Shown here in pieces: positions 18,160 to 26,365 of a stretch of DNA of 42,676 nt (its first letter is position 1; each line of letters starts with the position of its first letter). The DNA comes from Mesorhizobium sp. LSHC420B00. Lineage in GTDB: Bacteria > Pseudomonadota > Alphaproteobacteria > Rhizobiales > Rhizobiaceae. Made by a program: the position numbers and the translations under genes. Below the pieces are notes generated by a model. That model was given only the letters and a program-made list of their open reading frames with translations. It searched no databases and was not told where the DNA came from. Location of the stretch: contig NZ_AYVY01000029.1 in assembly GCF_000503055.1 (NCBI RefSeq), positions 8,302 to 50,977 of the forward strand, given 5' to 3'.

Positions 18160-19564
18160 GCAATCACGGATTTTGCGAGTACGGTGGGCACTGCGTGATA
18201 GTCGGCTTGTTAAAAACGCTGCCATTGCGCTTATACAACCGCTTGTCGCGATGGTATGTGTGTTTGGCGCGTATCGGATTCTGACCCATGCAATCGGCAT
18301 CGAGGGGGTTGGACTTTGGTCGTTGCTGGTGGCGGGGTCTCTGGTTGCTCGGTTGGGGGATGTGAGCGGTTCGGGCGGACTGGCCAGATTCGCGGCGGTC
18401 GAGTTGTCAAAGCCGCTTCTGGAGAACGCAGTCGTTCGCTACATCAACACTGTAACGTTGACAACGATCGCCTTCAACGGGCTGGCCGCAGCGCTGCTTT
18501 GGTTGGTGGCAGGTTTCGCGATCGAGCGGTTTGTCGGCCATGAACGCGTTGGCGAGGCGAGATCGCTGATGCCGTTCGCGATTGTCGGGACAGTGTTCCT
18601 GTCGCCGATCGCCGCAACTGTCTGTTCGGCAATCGACGGAACCCAACGTGTCGACCAGCGAGCGATATTGGTAAGCTGCTCTTCCGTTGTCTTACTCTTC
18701 GCGTCGTGGCTGCTTATTCCGCGCTATGGCGGTATCGGCTTTGGCTTGGCGCAGATTTTGCAGCAACTTATCGTTATAATCGTCGGTTGGACGGTGCTGC
18801 GCAGGCGTATCCCGCATCTTGGTCCGTTTCCAAACAGCTGGTCTGGATCTGTGTTCCGGGAAACAGTCGGATTCGGCATGCGCCTCCAGGCTACCGGGCT
18901 CGCTTCCTTGCTGACCGAGCCCTTGGCGAAGCTGATCCTCAGCCAGTGGGGAGGCCTGAGCTTCGTCGGCTATTACGAATTTGCCCTGCGCTTTCTCAAC
19001 CAGGCGCGCAGTCTGATTGCGGCGGGCGCACAGCCGCTCGTTGCGGCTGCAGCCGGTGTTGGCGACGACGTATCAAAACTCGACGCCATGTTGGACAAGT
19101 CGACCAAAGTGGCAATATTGGGCGGCATCAGTGTTTGTCTTGGCGCCATCGCATTCTCCCCGATTTTCAGCTATCTGATGATGGGTCAAATCCGACGAGA
19201 ATTTATCTACGTCATCTGTATATTGGGTTTCGGATTCGGCGTGAACGTGCTCTCAATTCCGTTCTACCTCATTGCCTTGGGCCGAGGTGTGATGCGCTGG
19301 AATTTGGCAAGCCAAATTCAGGCGGCCGTGGTGATCATCATGCTTGGCGTGCCCCTCGGATTCAAATTCGGTGGCTACGGTGTTGTGGCAAGCCTAGCCG
19401 CGGCGCTGGTCTTCAGCAGTGCGTTCGTTCTGGCAGGCAATGGTCATGACTTAAAGAACATCGAGGTCGTAAAGCGGAACAGCAAATGGATGGTAGCCTC
19501 GGTAGTTCTCATGTTTTTGGCCTGCTGCGCAGGTGCCGTTCTGGCTCTCGAATTCGTCAGTTAA
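18143..19564 (+). CDS. wzx: Wzx-like repeat-unit flippase
   Basis: A 473-residue polytopic membrane protein of the MOP exporter superfamily with about twelve to fourteen hydrophobic segments. It moves undecaprenyl-linked repeat units across the inner membrane. Recognisable spots are IGIEGVGLWSLL near the N-terminus, FGMRLQATGLASLLTEPLAKLIL in the middle, and GYYEFALRFLNQARSLI. I prefer GTG at 18143 because GAAGG lies upstream; an in-frame start at 18107 would add 12 residues. It overlaps the upstream gene by 17 bases. No other flippase gene is seen in the window. Confidence 0.8.
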   Translation: MIQLNKQSRILRVRWALRDSRLVKNAAIALIQPLVAMVCVFGAYRILTHAIGIEGVGLWSLLVAGSLVARLGDVSGSGGLARFAAVELSKPLLENAVVRYINTVTLTTIAFNGLAAALLWLVAGFAIERFVGHERVGEARSLMPFAIVGTVFLSPIAATVCSAIDGTQRVDQRAILVSCSSVVLLFASWLLIPRYGGIGFGLAQILQQLIVIIVGWTVLRRRIPHLGPFPNSWSGSVFRETVGFGMRLQATGLASLLTEPLAKLILSQWGGLSFVGYYEFALRFLNQARSLIAAGAQPLVAAAAGVGDDVSKLDAMLDKSTKVAILGGISVCLGAIAFSPIFSYLMMGQIRREFIYVICILGFGFGVNVLSIPFYLIALGRGVMRWNLASQIQAAVVIIMLGVPLGFKFGGYGVVASLAAALVFSSAFVLAGNGHDLKNIEVVKRNSKWMVASVVLMFLACCAGAVLALEFVS

Positions 19565-19605
19565 CCTTGACCCGCGTCAAGAGCCAAATATGCAACGTGT
19601 TAATG

Positions 19606-19638
19606 TTGACGAAGCGTGCGATAGTCGCCTGATATAAT
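19606..19638 (+). promoter_or_regulatory. Probable internal promoter (extended -10)
   Basis: TGATATAAT at 19630-19638 is an exact extended -10 element (TGnTATAAT). A TTGACG at 19606-19611 lies 21 bases upstream of the -10 box, longer than ideal, but extended -10 promoters need little from the -35 box. It stands 44 bases before the FkbM gene in a 118-base gap that breaks the otherwise tight gene spacing. Confidence 0.45.
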
Positions 19639-19682
19639 CGTTTTGATCTTATCTTCCACTATGGCCATCCTCAGAGGTTCCT

Positions 19683-20567
19683 GTGTCCAAAAAATTGCAA
19701 ACGATAAGAAAAAGTTTATCAGTGGTTCTTGCGCCTGCGGTGTATTCCTTAGGAAGGGCATTGAATAATCCGGATATTTCTGCGTCTTCTATCAAATTCG
19801 ATCAGTATTACTTGAGGGGATATTTGGAGCTTCTGCGTATGAACAATCGCTCCGCCGAAGTGGTCACTCCCCTTGTCACAGCTGCACTTCTCTGTGCCTC
19901 AGTACCAAACGAGGGAGGGAAGCTCATCAAGGATCTTGTCTCCAACTCCCACTCGCAATTGGTGCAGGACATTGTATGCGTATTGGTCAGTGAGCAGAAG
20001 CGGGAAGGATATTTCGTCGAAGTGGGCGTTGGCGACGGCGAAACACTTTCCAATACACTGCTGCTTGAGCGGGATTTTGGATGGCGCGGCATTCTGGCCG
20101 AGCCGGCGAATCGCTTTGAAGCAGCTATCCGCGGCAAGCGAAAGGCAACTCTTGACACGCGTGCCGTGGCGGCCCGGAGCGGTGATACGCTTGTGTTCGA
20201 AGAGGACGTTCATCTAGGGGAATTGTCAGGGCTGGCGGGGGTGCGTGAGGCTAGAGGCAATCAAACGCTTCGGAAATACCAGGTCAAGACTATCACGTTG
20301 GACGACCTCCTCGATCAGCATGATGCTCCTGATTATATCGACTACCTTTCAATAGACACTGAAGGGTCAGAACTTCAGGTTCTTGAGGGTCTTTCTCTAA
20401 ATAGGAGAAGGGTGGGACTGTTTACCATCGAGCACAACTTAAACCTCGAGAAGATAGCGGCTCTTCGACAAAGACTCATTCCGCTTGGATATCGCCAGAT
20501 CTTTGCCAACGTATCGAACTTTGACATCTGGTTCGTTCACAACGACGTGTCGTCAAGATACCTATGA
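19683..20567 (+). CDS. FkbM-family methyltransferase
   Basis: A 294-residue SAM-dependent O-methyltransferase of the FkbM family. Motif I is YFVEVGVGDGETLSNT (about residues 110-125), ILAEPANRF is the ribose-binding acidic motif, and DYLSIDTEGSELQVLEGL is the family signature; IEHNLN follows. The N-terminal 100 residues are a helical extension. GTG start at 19683. The gene follows a gap with an extended -10 element and may be transcribed separately. A likely role is methylation of a sugar hydroxyl in the surface polysaccharide, by analogy with related clusters. Confidence 0.85.
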   Translation: MSKKLQTIRKSLSVVLAPAVYSLGRALNNPDISASSIKFDQYYLRGYLELLRMNNRSAEVVTPLVTAALLCASVPNEGGKLIKDLVSNSHSQLVQDIVCVLVSEQKREGYFVEVGVGDGETLSNTLLLERDFGWRGILAEPANRFEAAIRGKRKATLDTRAVAARSGDTLVFEEDVHLGELSGLAGVREARGNQTLRKYQVKTITLDDLLDQHDAPDYIDYLSIDTEGSELQVLEGLSLNRRRVGLFTIEHNLNLEKIAALRQRLIPLGYRQIFANVSNFDIWFVHNDVSSRYL

Positions 20568-20666
20568 CACGCGCCCTTTGGTTTGGTGGGCATGAGACGT
20601 TGCCCTGTCGTTCCGATATGCAGGAAATCTACGCCTTGTACAAATTTGCGACAATGGGGGGAAATA

Positions 20667-21536
20667 GTGGGTATTGAGTCCAATGGGGCAGCGTTCTTGA
20701 TTTCTGCAAGAAAGTCTGGAGTTTCCTTTTCGCGCTCCATAACGATTGGACGCCAGACAGTGAAGTTTGGCCTGGGATCACTTGGGTCGATGTTGCGCCA
20801 GGCGGGCTTTACGATACCCCAAGAAGACCAAGATAGGATTTTCAGTGGGGATGGTTATGCGGAGCCATTCTTAAGGCTTCTTGGTGCGGATGAAGCGGAA
20901 TCCTTCGACAATTCGGACTATGAACATGCGACTCATATTGGCGATCTTAATCAACCAATCGAAAGCAGCCTAAAGGGCAGATACACTGCAGTCATAGACG
21001 GCGGAAGCACAGAGCACGTATTCAACTACCCGCAGGCCATCAAAAATTGCATGGAACTCCTGCAAGTTGGCGGGCATTATTTAGGCATTGTTCCCGCCAA
21101 CAACCTTTGTGGGCATGGGTTCTACCAGTTCAGCCCAGAGCTTATGTTCAGGGTTTTCGCGCCAGAGAACGGTTTTCAGGTCGAGCGCGTCTATATCGCA
21201 GAGCAGATACCCGGCGCAAAGTGGATGCGGATGCCTGATCCTGCTGAGGTGGCTCGCCGCATCGAATATGGGGGGCGTAGGCCTGCGTACCTTTACGTCC
21301 GGGCCAGGAAAGTTGCCGAGGCCAAAATATTCGGGACAATCCCCCAGCAAAGCGATTACGTGAGTTACTGGGCAGTTGGGGCGGGCGACCATAAGCGGCG
21401 AAAGGGTGTAAGTCGGATAAAAAATCTGATTGGAGGCTTGCCGTCACCCTTCAAGCGGACCATCGTTGCCGCAACGTCGGTGATTAAGCGCCGGCGCGAT
21501 CCGGCCATCAAGCCAGTAGACATCTTCATCGACTAG
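20667..21536 (+). CDS. Methyltransferase-like protein of a polysaccharide cluster
   Basis: The GTG at 20667 is preferred because a run of six G followed by A sits just upstream, giving 289 residues; an ATG at 20592 in frame would add 25. The central part reads VIDGGSTEHVFNYPQAI, then MELLQVGGHYLGIVPANN, which looks like the motif IV to V section of class I methyltransferases, followed by HGFYQFSPELMFRVF. A clear Gly-rich motif I is not visible, so activity is uncertain. This type often accompanies FkbM and glycosyltransferase genes. It converges with the reverse-strand hydrolase gene 37 bases on. Confidence 0.6.
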   Translation: MGIESNGAAFLISARKSGVSFSRSITIGRQTVKFGLGSLGSMLRQAGFTIPQEDQDRIFSGDGYAEPFLRLLGADEAESFDNSDYEHATHIGDLNQPIESSLKGRYTAVIDGGSTEHVFNYPQAIKNCMELLQVGGHYLGIVPANNLCGHGFYQFSPELMFRVFAPENGFQVERVYIAEQIPGAKWMRMPDPAEVARRIEYGGRRPAYLYVRARKVAEAKIFGTIPQQSDYVSYWAVGAGDHKRRKGVSRIKNLIGGLPSPFKRTIVAATSVIKRRRDPAIKPVDIFID

Positions 21537-21573
21537 CGGGGAATCATTTTTTTGCATTTTTTCAAGTTCGAAT

Positions 21574-22428
21574 CTATGGCAGGCGACCTTCTTCCCTAAG
21601 GAATTTCAGAGTGGCCTGCCACCATTCTGCTTTTTCGTTCCAGTCCGCAGGCCCATCACTTGGACCGCCACGCATAGTGCCCCAGATGACGATCCCGTCG
21701 GCTAGTTTCCTGCACGTGCTTAGTTGGGTATACCAGAACTCGCCTGGCAAAAAGGCGAGTGTCTTGTGAAACTGCGGCCATAGAAAACAATAAATAGGCT
21801 TTCCCCGCGCGATTCTTCTGGCTTCCTGGATATTGGCTCGGGCGTAGGCTATCCAAGCGTCCTTATCGCCATAGAACGTGTAGAGGGATGGAAACAGCTC
21901 GTCGACGTAGGGGACAAGAGATGAGGCGATCTCCGTGTTTTTCTGTTTCCAGTCGTTCAGTCCAACCGCTCCCTCATGGCCGATTGCTCTCCAATGATCC
22001 CTGATCGGCAAAACACCGTAAAGGCCGATCTTGACCCCCGGGTCCGCCCTTCTGAATGCGCCAAGCGTCTTTTGGTATTTCGCAATGGACGATGGTTGAT
22101 CCGGGCCTTCCAACGGCCAATTTTCGATATCGATGACCAGATGTTGGTTGCTTCTCGGCAGCCTCAAAGCTCGCTGCACCTGGCCAGAATTAGGAACCTC
22201 AAATCCGAGCACATGAGAATCCGCGATGGTAAGGCGATCGAAACCGAACGTCGTGAAATCTGGCCCTCCGATCAGTGTCAGAGCAGCGAACAGCCTGAAG
22301 GGAGCTCCCGTTTGTGCCGTCGCGGACTTCAACCCTGAAACGACGCATGTCATGGAAAAAGCGAAAAAAAAAGCGGATAGTGTTCGGTGCCGCCAGACGG
22401 TGGAGTTTTTCGCGACCAAAATTGGCAT
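21574..22428 (-). CDS. Secreted glycoside-hydrolase-like protein (GH56-like)
   Basis: A 284-residue protein with a hydrophobic signal segment (residues about 15-39, likely cleavage after ATAQ). HLVIDIENWPLEG (residues 96-108) resembles the catalytic Asp-x-Glu motif of GH56 hyaluronidases (Asp100, Glu102). PYVDELFPSLYTFYG (about residues 173-187) and PIYCFLWPQFH (about 211-221) also resemble that fold, and ADGIVIWG near residue 243 is the usual last barrel strand. The family call is from motif shape and is tentative. It would act in the periplasm or outside the cell. It is the only reverse-strand gene inside the polysaccharide cluster, so it must have its own promoter, in the 173-base gap 22429-22601 or nearby. 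Confidence 0.6.
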   Translation of the reverse strand: MPILVAKNSTVWRHRTLSAFFFAFSMTCVVSGLKSATAQTGAPFRLFAALTLIGGPDFTTFGFDRLTIADSHVLGFEVPNSGQVQRALRLPRSNQHLVIDIENWPLEGPDQPSSIAKYQKTLGAFRRADPGVKIGLYGVLPIRDHWRAIGHEGAVGLNDWKQKNTEIASSLVPYVDELFPSLYTFYGDKDAWIAYARANIQEARRIARGKPIYCFLWPQFHKTLAFLPGEFWYTQLSTCRKLADGIVIWGTMRGGPSDGPADWNEKAEWWQATLKFLREEGRLP

Positions 22429-22601
22429 GTTCCCAGGATTCCTTATAACGGCCTTGGCGGTTTATTCGACGGTACCTTGGCTTTGCCGTTCGAACAACGC
22501 CCTGACCAAAGCGTGATTGAAATGTGCCGCTTTGGAGGCAGGGCAGGATCACTTCGCCTCGCCGATGCTGAAACCTACTACACAAGCGGAGATCCGATCT
22601 G

Positions 22602-23537
22602 ATGCAAGAGGTTTTTGCCGCAACGCCGGCGGCGATAGTAATATTCGCTTACAACCGAGTGGATCGGTTGCAGAGGCTCATCCAGTCGCTTGAAGAATGT
22701 CGAGAGTTTCGCACCTCCCCTGTTCGAATATACGTCGACGGTCCGAGAAACTTAAGAGATGCCGTAAAGGTTAATGAAGTAATAAATTTTCTTTCAAAAC
22801 TTAAGCACAAGAACGTGAAAATTGTCAGCAAGGAGAAGAACAACGGTCTTCGAAATTCAATTCATTCCGGCGTGGGAGAGGTTTTAAGAGAGTACGACAG
22901 AGCCATAATTCTCGAGGATGACTTAGTTGTTTCGCCCGACATCCTCGCATATTTCAATGCTGCACTGAATAAGTACGACTCTGACTCTGACGTGTACAGC
23001 GTCTGTGCATACACACCGCTCGCAAAAGGGATTTCATCACACACGTGTTCGTTGGTATTGCCGAGTACACACCCTTGGGGCTGGGCAACGTGGAGACGTG
23101 CATGGTTGGGGTTTGATCTTGACCTGGCTGTTCGCCCGGAGGATATTTCATCACGTGCGTTTCGAAATGCATTTAACCTGTCAGGCTACCGAGACTATGC
23201 GACGATGCTCCGTTTGACCGTTCAGGGGCGCCTCGATAGCTGGTTCTTGATGTGGAATTATTTCGTATTTACAAAGCGTGGTGTTTCTATTTTTCCACCG
23301 AGGCCTTTGGTTGCGAATGCTGGATTCTCTGAGGGAACTCATTCCAGTCGCTGGAACATGTTAAGGTACCTGTATAAGCAAATTCCACCTGCACGATTTG
23401 ATTTCGAGCTAGCAACGGATATTCGGGTTGATTATTGGGCGATTGATTGCTTGGCGCGCTCGCGCGAAGCTTGGCTAGGCGTAATAACCACGAAAGCAGG
23501 GACCCTAAAACGGATGGTTCGTGACCGGCGGCTATGA
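22602..23537 (+). CDS. Glycosyltransferase (GT-A, EDDL motif)
   Basis: A 311-residue protein of the type often found in bacterial capsule clusters, resembling the GNT-I/GT13 fold. AAIVIFAYNRVDRLQRLIQSL is the first nucleotide-binding strand, RIYVDGPR follows, and AIILEDDLVVSPDIL (about residues 99-113) carries the metal-binding EDDL. The STHPWGWATWRRAW motif is typical of this group. The ATG at 22602 begins the conserved N-terminus. The last four bases overlap the acetyltransferase gene (ATGA), so the two are coupled. Confidence 0.8.
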   Translation: MQEVFAATPAAIVIFAYNRVDRLQRLIQSLEECREFRTSPVRIYVDGPRNLRDAVKVNEVINFLSKLKHKNVKIVSKEKNNGLRNSIHSGVGEVLREYDRAIILEDDLVVSPDILAYFNAALNKYDSDSDVYSVCAYTPLAKGISSHTCSLVLPSTHPWGWATWRRAWLGFDLDLAVRPEDISSRAFRNAFNLSGYRDYATMLRLTVQGRLDSWFLMWNYFVFTKRGVSIFPPRPLVANAGFSEGTHSSRWNMLRYLYKQIPPARFDFELATDIRVDYWAIDCLARSREAWLGVITTKAGTLKRMVRDRRL

Positions 23538-24103
23538 ATATTTTGCTCCGTGTTGCCCGAGTACTCGTTCGGCGGATTTACCGACTGCTCGCAGTAAGGC
23601 GCAACGTCGAAGTTGGGCCAGGTTTTGTCGTCGGACGAGGAAGTTATCTGGCGTCCCCGAAACGACTTGTAATCGGACGAAACGTTAGTATCGGTTCACA
23701 TTGCTGGATTGCTTGCGACGGTCAGATCGGAGACGGAGTGCTGATCTCCAGCTTCGTAGGGATTGTAGGCCGCAAAGATCACGATATGCGACACATCGGG
23801 AGTTTTATAGCAGATGCGCCGTGGGTGTATTCTGACGGTGGTAAACTAGCGCAGCCCGAGGATGCGATTCATGTAGAGGATGATGTTTGGATCGGATTTG
23901 GCGCAACCGTGCTATCGGGCATTCGCATAGGAAAGGGAGCGGTAGTCGGAGCGGCGGCCGTTGTTACAAAGGATGTGCCTCCATATGCAATCGTTGTTGG
24001 AAACCCTGCGACCAGAGTGGCTTCGAGGTTTACAGCGGAGGAAATCGCTAGACATGAAACCCTGTTAGGGCTGAAGAAACGCGAAAGTCCGCGAATTGGG
24101 TGA
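23534..24103 (+). CDS. Left-handed beta-helix acetyltransferase (WcaF/WbbJ type)
   Basis: A 189-residue hexapeptide-repeat acyltransferase. Repeats are visible at LVIGRNVSIGSHCWIACDGQ and again at IHVEDDVWIGFGATV, then IRIGKGAVVGAAAVVTKDV, ending with the PPYAIVVGNPA motif typical of sugar O-acetyltransferases. GRKDHDMRHIG supplies the catalytic-His loop. It probably uses acetyl-CoA to acetylate a sugar of the repeat unit in the cytoplasm. The start overlaps the upstream glycosyltransferase by four bases. It is the last intact gene of the first polysaccharide block. Confidence 0.85.
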   Translation: MNILLRVARVLVRRIYRLLAVRRNVEVGPGFVVGRGSYLASPKRLVIGRNVSIGSHCWIACDGQIGDGVLISSFVGIVGRKDHDMRHIGSFIADAPWVYSDGGKLAQPEDAIHVEDDVWIGFGATVLSGIRIGKGAVVGAAAVVTKDVPPYAIVVGNPATRVASRFTAEEIARHETLLGLKKRESPRIG

Positions 24104-24163
24104 TCGGTTGAACATGGGTTAGACGGGATCAGCGCCAAAGTAGGGTTGCCGATCAGGAAGGTA

Positions 24164-24271
24164 ATGGTACTTGCTTTTGTTGCGTTAGTATTCACGAGCG
24201 CCTTCCTGTCCGTCATTTTCGCGCGCCGGGGCGAGGCAGATGGGAGCCCTGTCATCGCAAGCTTGCCGTAG
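24164..24271 (+). CDS. Possible 35-residue single-span membrane peptide
   Basis: AGGAAGG five bases before ATG makes this one of the best ribosome sites in the window. The 35 codons start MVLAFVALVFTSAFLSVIF, a single hydrophobic span, followed by Arg-Arg and a short polar tail ending at TAG. It could be a genuine small membrane protein, or the surviving N-terminus of a gene cut up by the nearby insertion sequence. The remaining 24272-24510 shows no gene I can support. Confidence 0.35.
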   Translation: MVLAFVALVFTSAFLSVIFARRGEADGSPVIASLP

Positions 24272-24509
24272 GCGTTGATTTGCGCGTTGGTCCCACAAGA
24301 TGGTGCTGTGCGAACCTTCAGCAAGCCCCTGTCCATGCGGACGGCGCCACCACTTGAAGAACGCAGGTATCGAGGGCTCGGTTTGACATGCAAGCCTCAT
24401 CGGCGCGGGTGCACCATGCTACGGCAATGTCGCGCCGAAATTCCGTGGCGCCGTCGTGGCGGTGCCTCAGAAGCTGTCTTGAAAATCGGCTGACTGGGGT
24501 TCCATCTGC

Positions 24510-25375
24510 GGCTGGGTTATGATTCAAGCTGTGGATGTGGACAGAGCAGAGCCGTGGCCGGATGCCGGATGGCCCAGATCGCCAAGAAGACCAAGCGCTA
24601 CCCGTCTGATTTGACGGACGAGGAGTGGGAGCAGTTCGCGCCGCTGATGCCCAAGCCCGGGCGGCGTGGGCGTCCGCGCGAGGTTGATTTTCGCGAGGTG
24701 ATTAATGCGCTGCGCTACCTGGTCCGCTCGGGGTGCGGCTGGCGGATGCTGCCGATCCACTTTGGGCCGTGGCAGACGGTCTATGGCTGGTTTCGAGAGC
24801 TGGCGCGGCGGTTTCTGTTCCAGACCATCCACGACGTGGCTCTGATGTTGGATCGTGAGCGGGCCGGGCGCGAGGCGAGCCCATCGTGATCGACAGCCAG
24901 TCGGTCAAGGCTCCGCAAGCGAAAACAAGGGGTTACGACGCCGGAAAAAAGATCGTCGGACGCAAGCGCCATATCGCAGTCGATACGGATGGGCGGCTGT
25001 TGATGGTCAACCTGACGCCGGCCGATATTTCCGACAGCGCCGGCGCCCAGGCGGTCTTGGATGGTATCCGCAAGCGCTGGCCCTGGGTGAAGCATCTGTT
25101 CGCCGACGGCGCCTATGATCGTCTAAAGCTCATGGACAAGGCCGCGGCTTCGTGGTCGAGGTCGTCCGCCGATCCGATGACCAGAAGGGCTTCGAAGTCT
25201 TGCCCCGCCGCTGGGTTGTCGAGCGGACCTTCGGCTGGATGACAAGATGGCGCCGCCTCGTGCGCGACTACGAGCAGCGCATCGCCGTCTCCCACGCCAT
25301 GATCCCTGTCGCAATGGGCGCAAACCTCATCCGCAGAAACGCCCATCCTTGAATTTCAAAACGGACTCTCAGGTC
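24510..25375 (+). mobile_element. IS5-family insertion sequence, defective
   Basis: A region of about 0.85 kb holding an IS5-family transposase spread over three frames. Near the ends, ATTCAAG (24522-24528) faces CTTGAAT (25348-25354); flanking bases extend the match only imperfectly, so the exact terminal repeats and target duplication are not fixed. Sequence after about 25374 belongs to a different, truncated gene, which gives an approximate right boundary. Confidence 0.65.
24554..25352 (+). pseudogene. IS5-family transposase, frameshifted
   Basis: Three segments in different frames add up to one transposase. The first (24554-24889) has YPSDLTDEEWEQFAPLMP and RSGCGWRMLP, the IS5 N-terminal domain. 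The second (24886-25140) has VIDSQSVKAP with the first catalytic Asp, GRKRHIAVDTDG, and FADGAYDR with the second Asp. The third (to TGA at 25350-25352) has FEVLPRRWVVERTFGWM with the catalytic Glu. The first two overlap as GTGA, which could be natural coupling in a two-ORF element, but the second frame change, near 25140, looks like a mutation. All three DDE residues survive, yet a full-length active product is unlikely without frameshifting. Confidence 0.75.
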
Positions 25376-25604
25376 CGACGGCGCGGATCTGACTGCAAAG
25401 CTCGGCAGGTATCCTGAGTGGACAGTCGACACAGGCGGGCTCATCTACGCAGCAACCGTGGCGCCCCAGCGGCCGCCAGGAATAGCAGACCGGCCCGCGG
25501 TTAGTCGGCTATTAGCCAGCTGTACAGATGACCATTGCGATATTCTAATGGTGTGTTCTATCAACCACACCGAAACCAAAAAATATCTCGCAGATGCGAA
25601 ATAG
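25374..25604 (+). pseudogene. 3' remnant of an unidentified gene cut by the IS element
   Basis: An open frame of about 76 codons without a start runs from the right end of the insertion sequence to TAG at 25602-25604. It reads like real protein: KLGRYPEWTVDTGGLIYAAT, then a short proline-rich stretch, DILMVCSINHTETKKYL near the end. I do not recognise the family. The 5' part was not found on the left side of the element. The next 85 bases hold no gene. Confidence 0.4.
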
Positions 25605-25689
25605 GTTGGAATTGGCGCAGAAAGCTGTTACGCGCTGTTGAGTACCTTAGCGGTTGGGCGGCCTCAGGTAACGTGGGACAGAAGGATTG

Positions 25690-26178
25690 ATGCGGATGAA
25701 TCTAGTTGTTAAAAGTGCGTTGGCCGGAGTTGTTGTGTTGGCCGGCTTCGCCCCGGTGTCGTCTTTCGCGCAGGATGGGTCGTGCACCTGTGCAACTGCC
25801 TATAACGGCGTAAATCCGATTGGATCGCTCGGTCGCGTCAATGGCGATGTGATGATCTCGCAGGTGGCTGGCTATGGTCCGGCGCAAGCGGGCGGCGCGC
25901 TTGATTTCGGCAGTCGTGTCGTGGTTGGTGCCAAGGGCTCGGCTTCGGTTCAGGTCGGTGGCTGTAATCTGAGCGTTCCGGCGAATTCGACGCTCGATAT
26001 CTCGCGCGTCGAGAACAAGATTTGCCTCAATGTCCTGGGTTCTGAGAAGACCGCTCAGACGGGCAATGCCAACACCAGCAACAACACGCCGCTCTTCATT
26101 TTTGGCGGCATGGCTCTTGGGGCTGGTGTTCTGGCTGCAACGGCGGACAAAGATCACGGCCACGCCGTTAGCGACTAA
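25690..26178 (+). CDS. Secreted FecR-like small protein
   Basis: A 162-residue protein with a clear signal peptide (MRMNLVVKSALAGVVVLAG, cleavage after SFA). The mature part has the beta-repeat look of a FecR domain: GSLGRVNGDVMISQVAGYG, then LDFGSRVVVGAKGSASVQVGG, then PANSTLDIS. Two Cys near the mature N-terminus and two more later (VGGCNL, KICLNV) may form disulfides in the periplasm. A hydrophobic stretch near the C-terminus (LFIFGGMALGAGVLAA) may anchor it in the membrane. AGAAGGA lies upstream of the ATG. It precedes the export operon and has a decayed paralogue right after it. Function unknown. Confidence 0.65.
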   Translation: MRMNLVVKSALAGVVVLAGFAPVSSFAQDGSCTCATAYNGVNPIGSLGRVNGDVMISQVAGYGPAQAGGALDFGSRVVVGAKGSASVQVGGCNLSVPANSTLDISRVENKICLNVLGSEKTAQTGNANTSNNTPLFIFGGMALGAGVLAATADKDHGHAVSD

Positions 26179-26365
26179 GTTGACCGCGTAGTAAATAAGG
26201 CAACGGCAGCAGAGGCGTGCGGCGCTCCTGCTGTGCGCGTCTGTTGTTGAATGGAATGGCCTTGGCGTTTATGCTGGTGTCGGACCAGGCATCGCTGTGA
26301 GTCTGGCGAACATGCCGGGATGAGGTGCGAAGTGCCGGTCTAAGTGGTCGATCTTTTGCTGCTGT

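Noticed and set aside
24185..24527. Reverse-strand frames that might be another transposase
   Set aside because: Parts look vaguely like basic DNA-binding protein, but no transposase motif could be identified in either frame.
24886..24889. Programmed frameshift between the two transposase frames
   Set aside because: No slippery run is present at the junction, the overlap is a simple GTGA, and a second frame change near 25140 points to decay.
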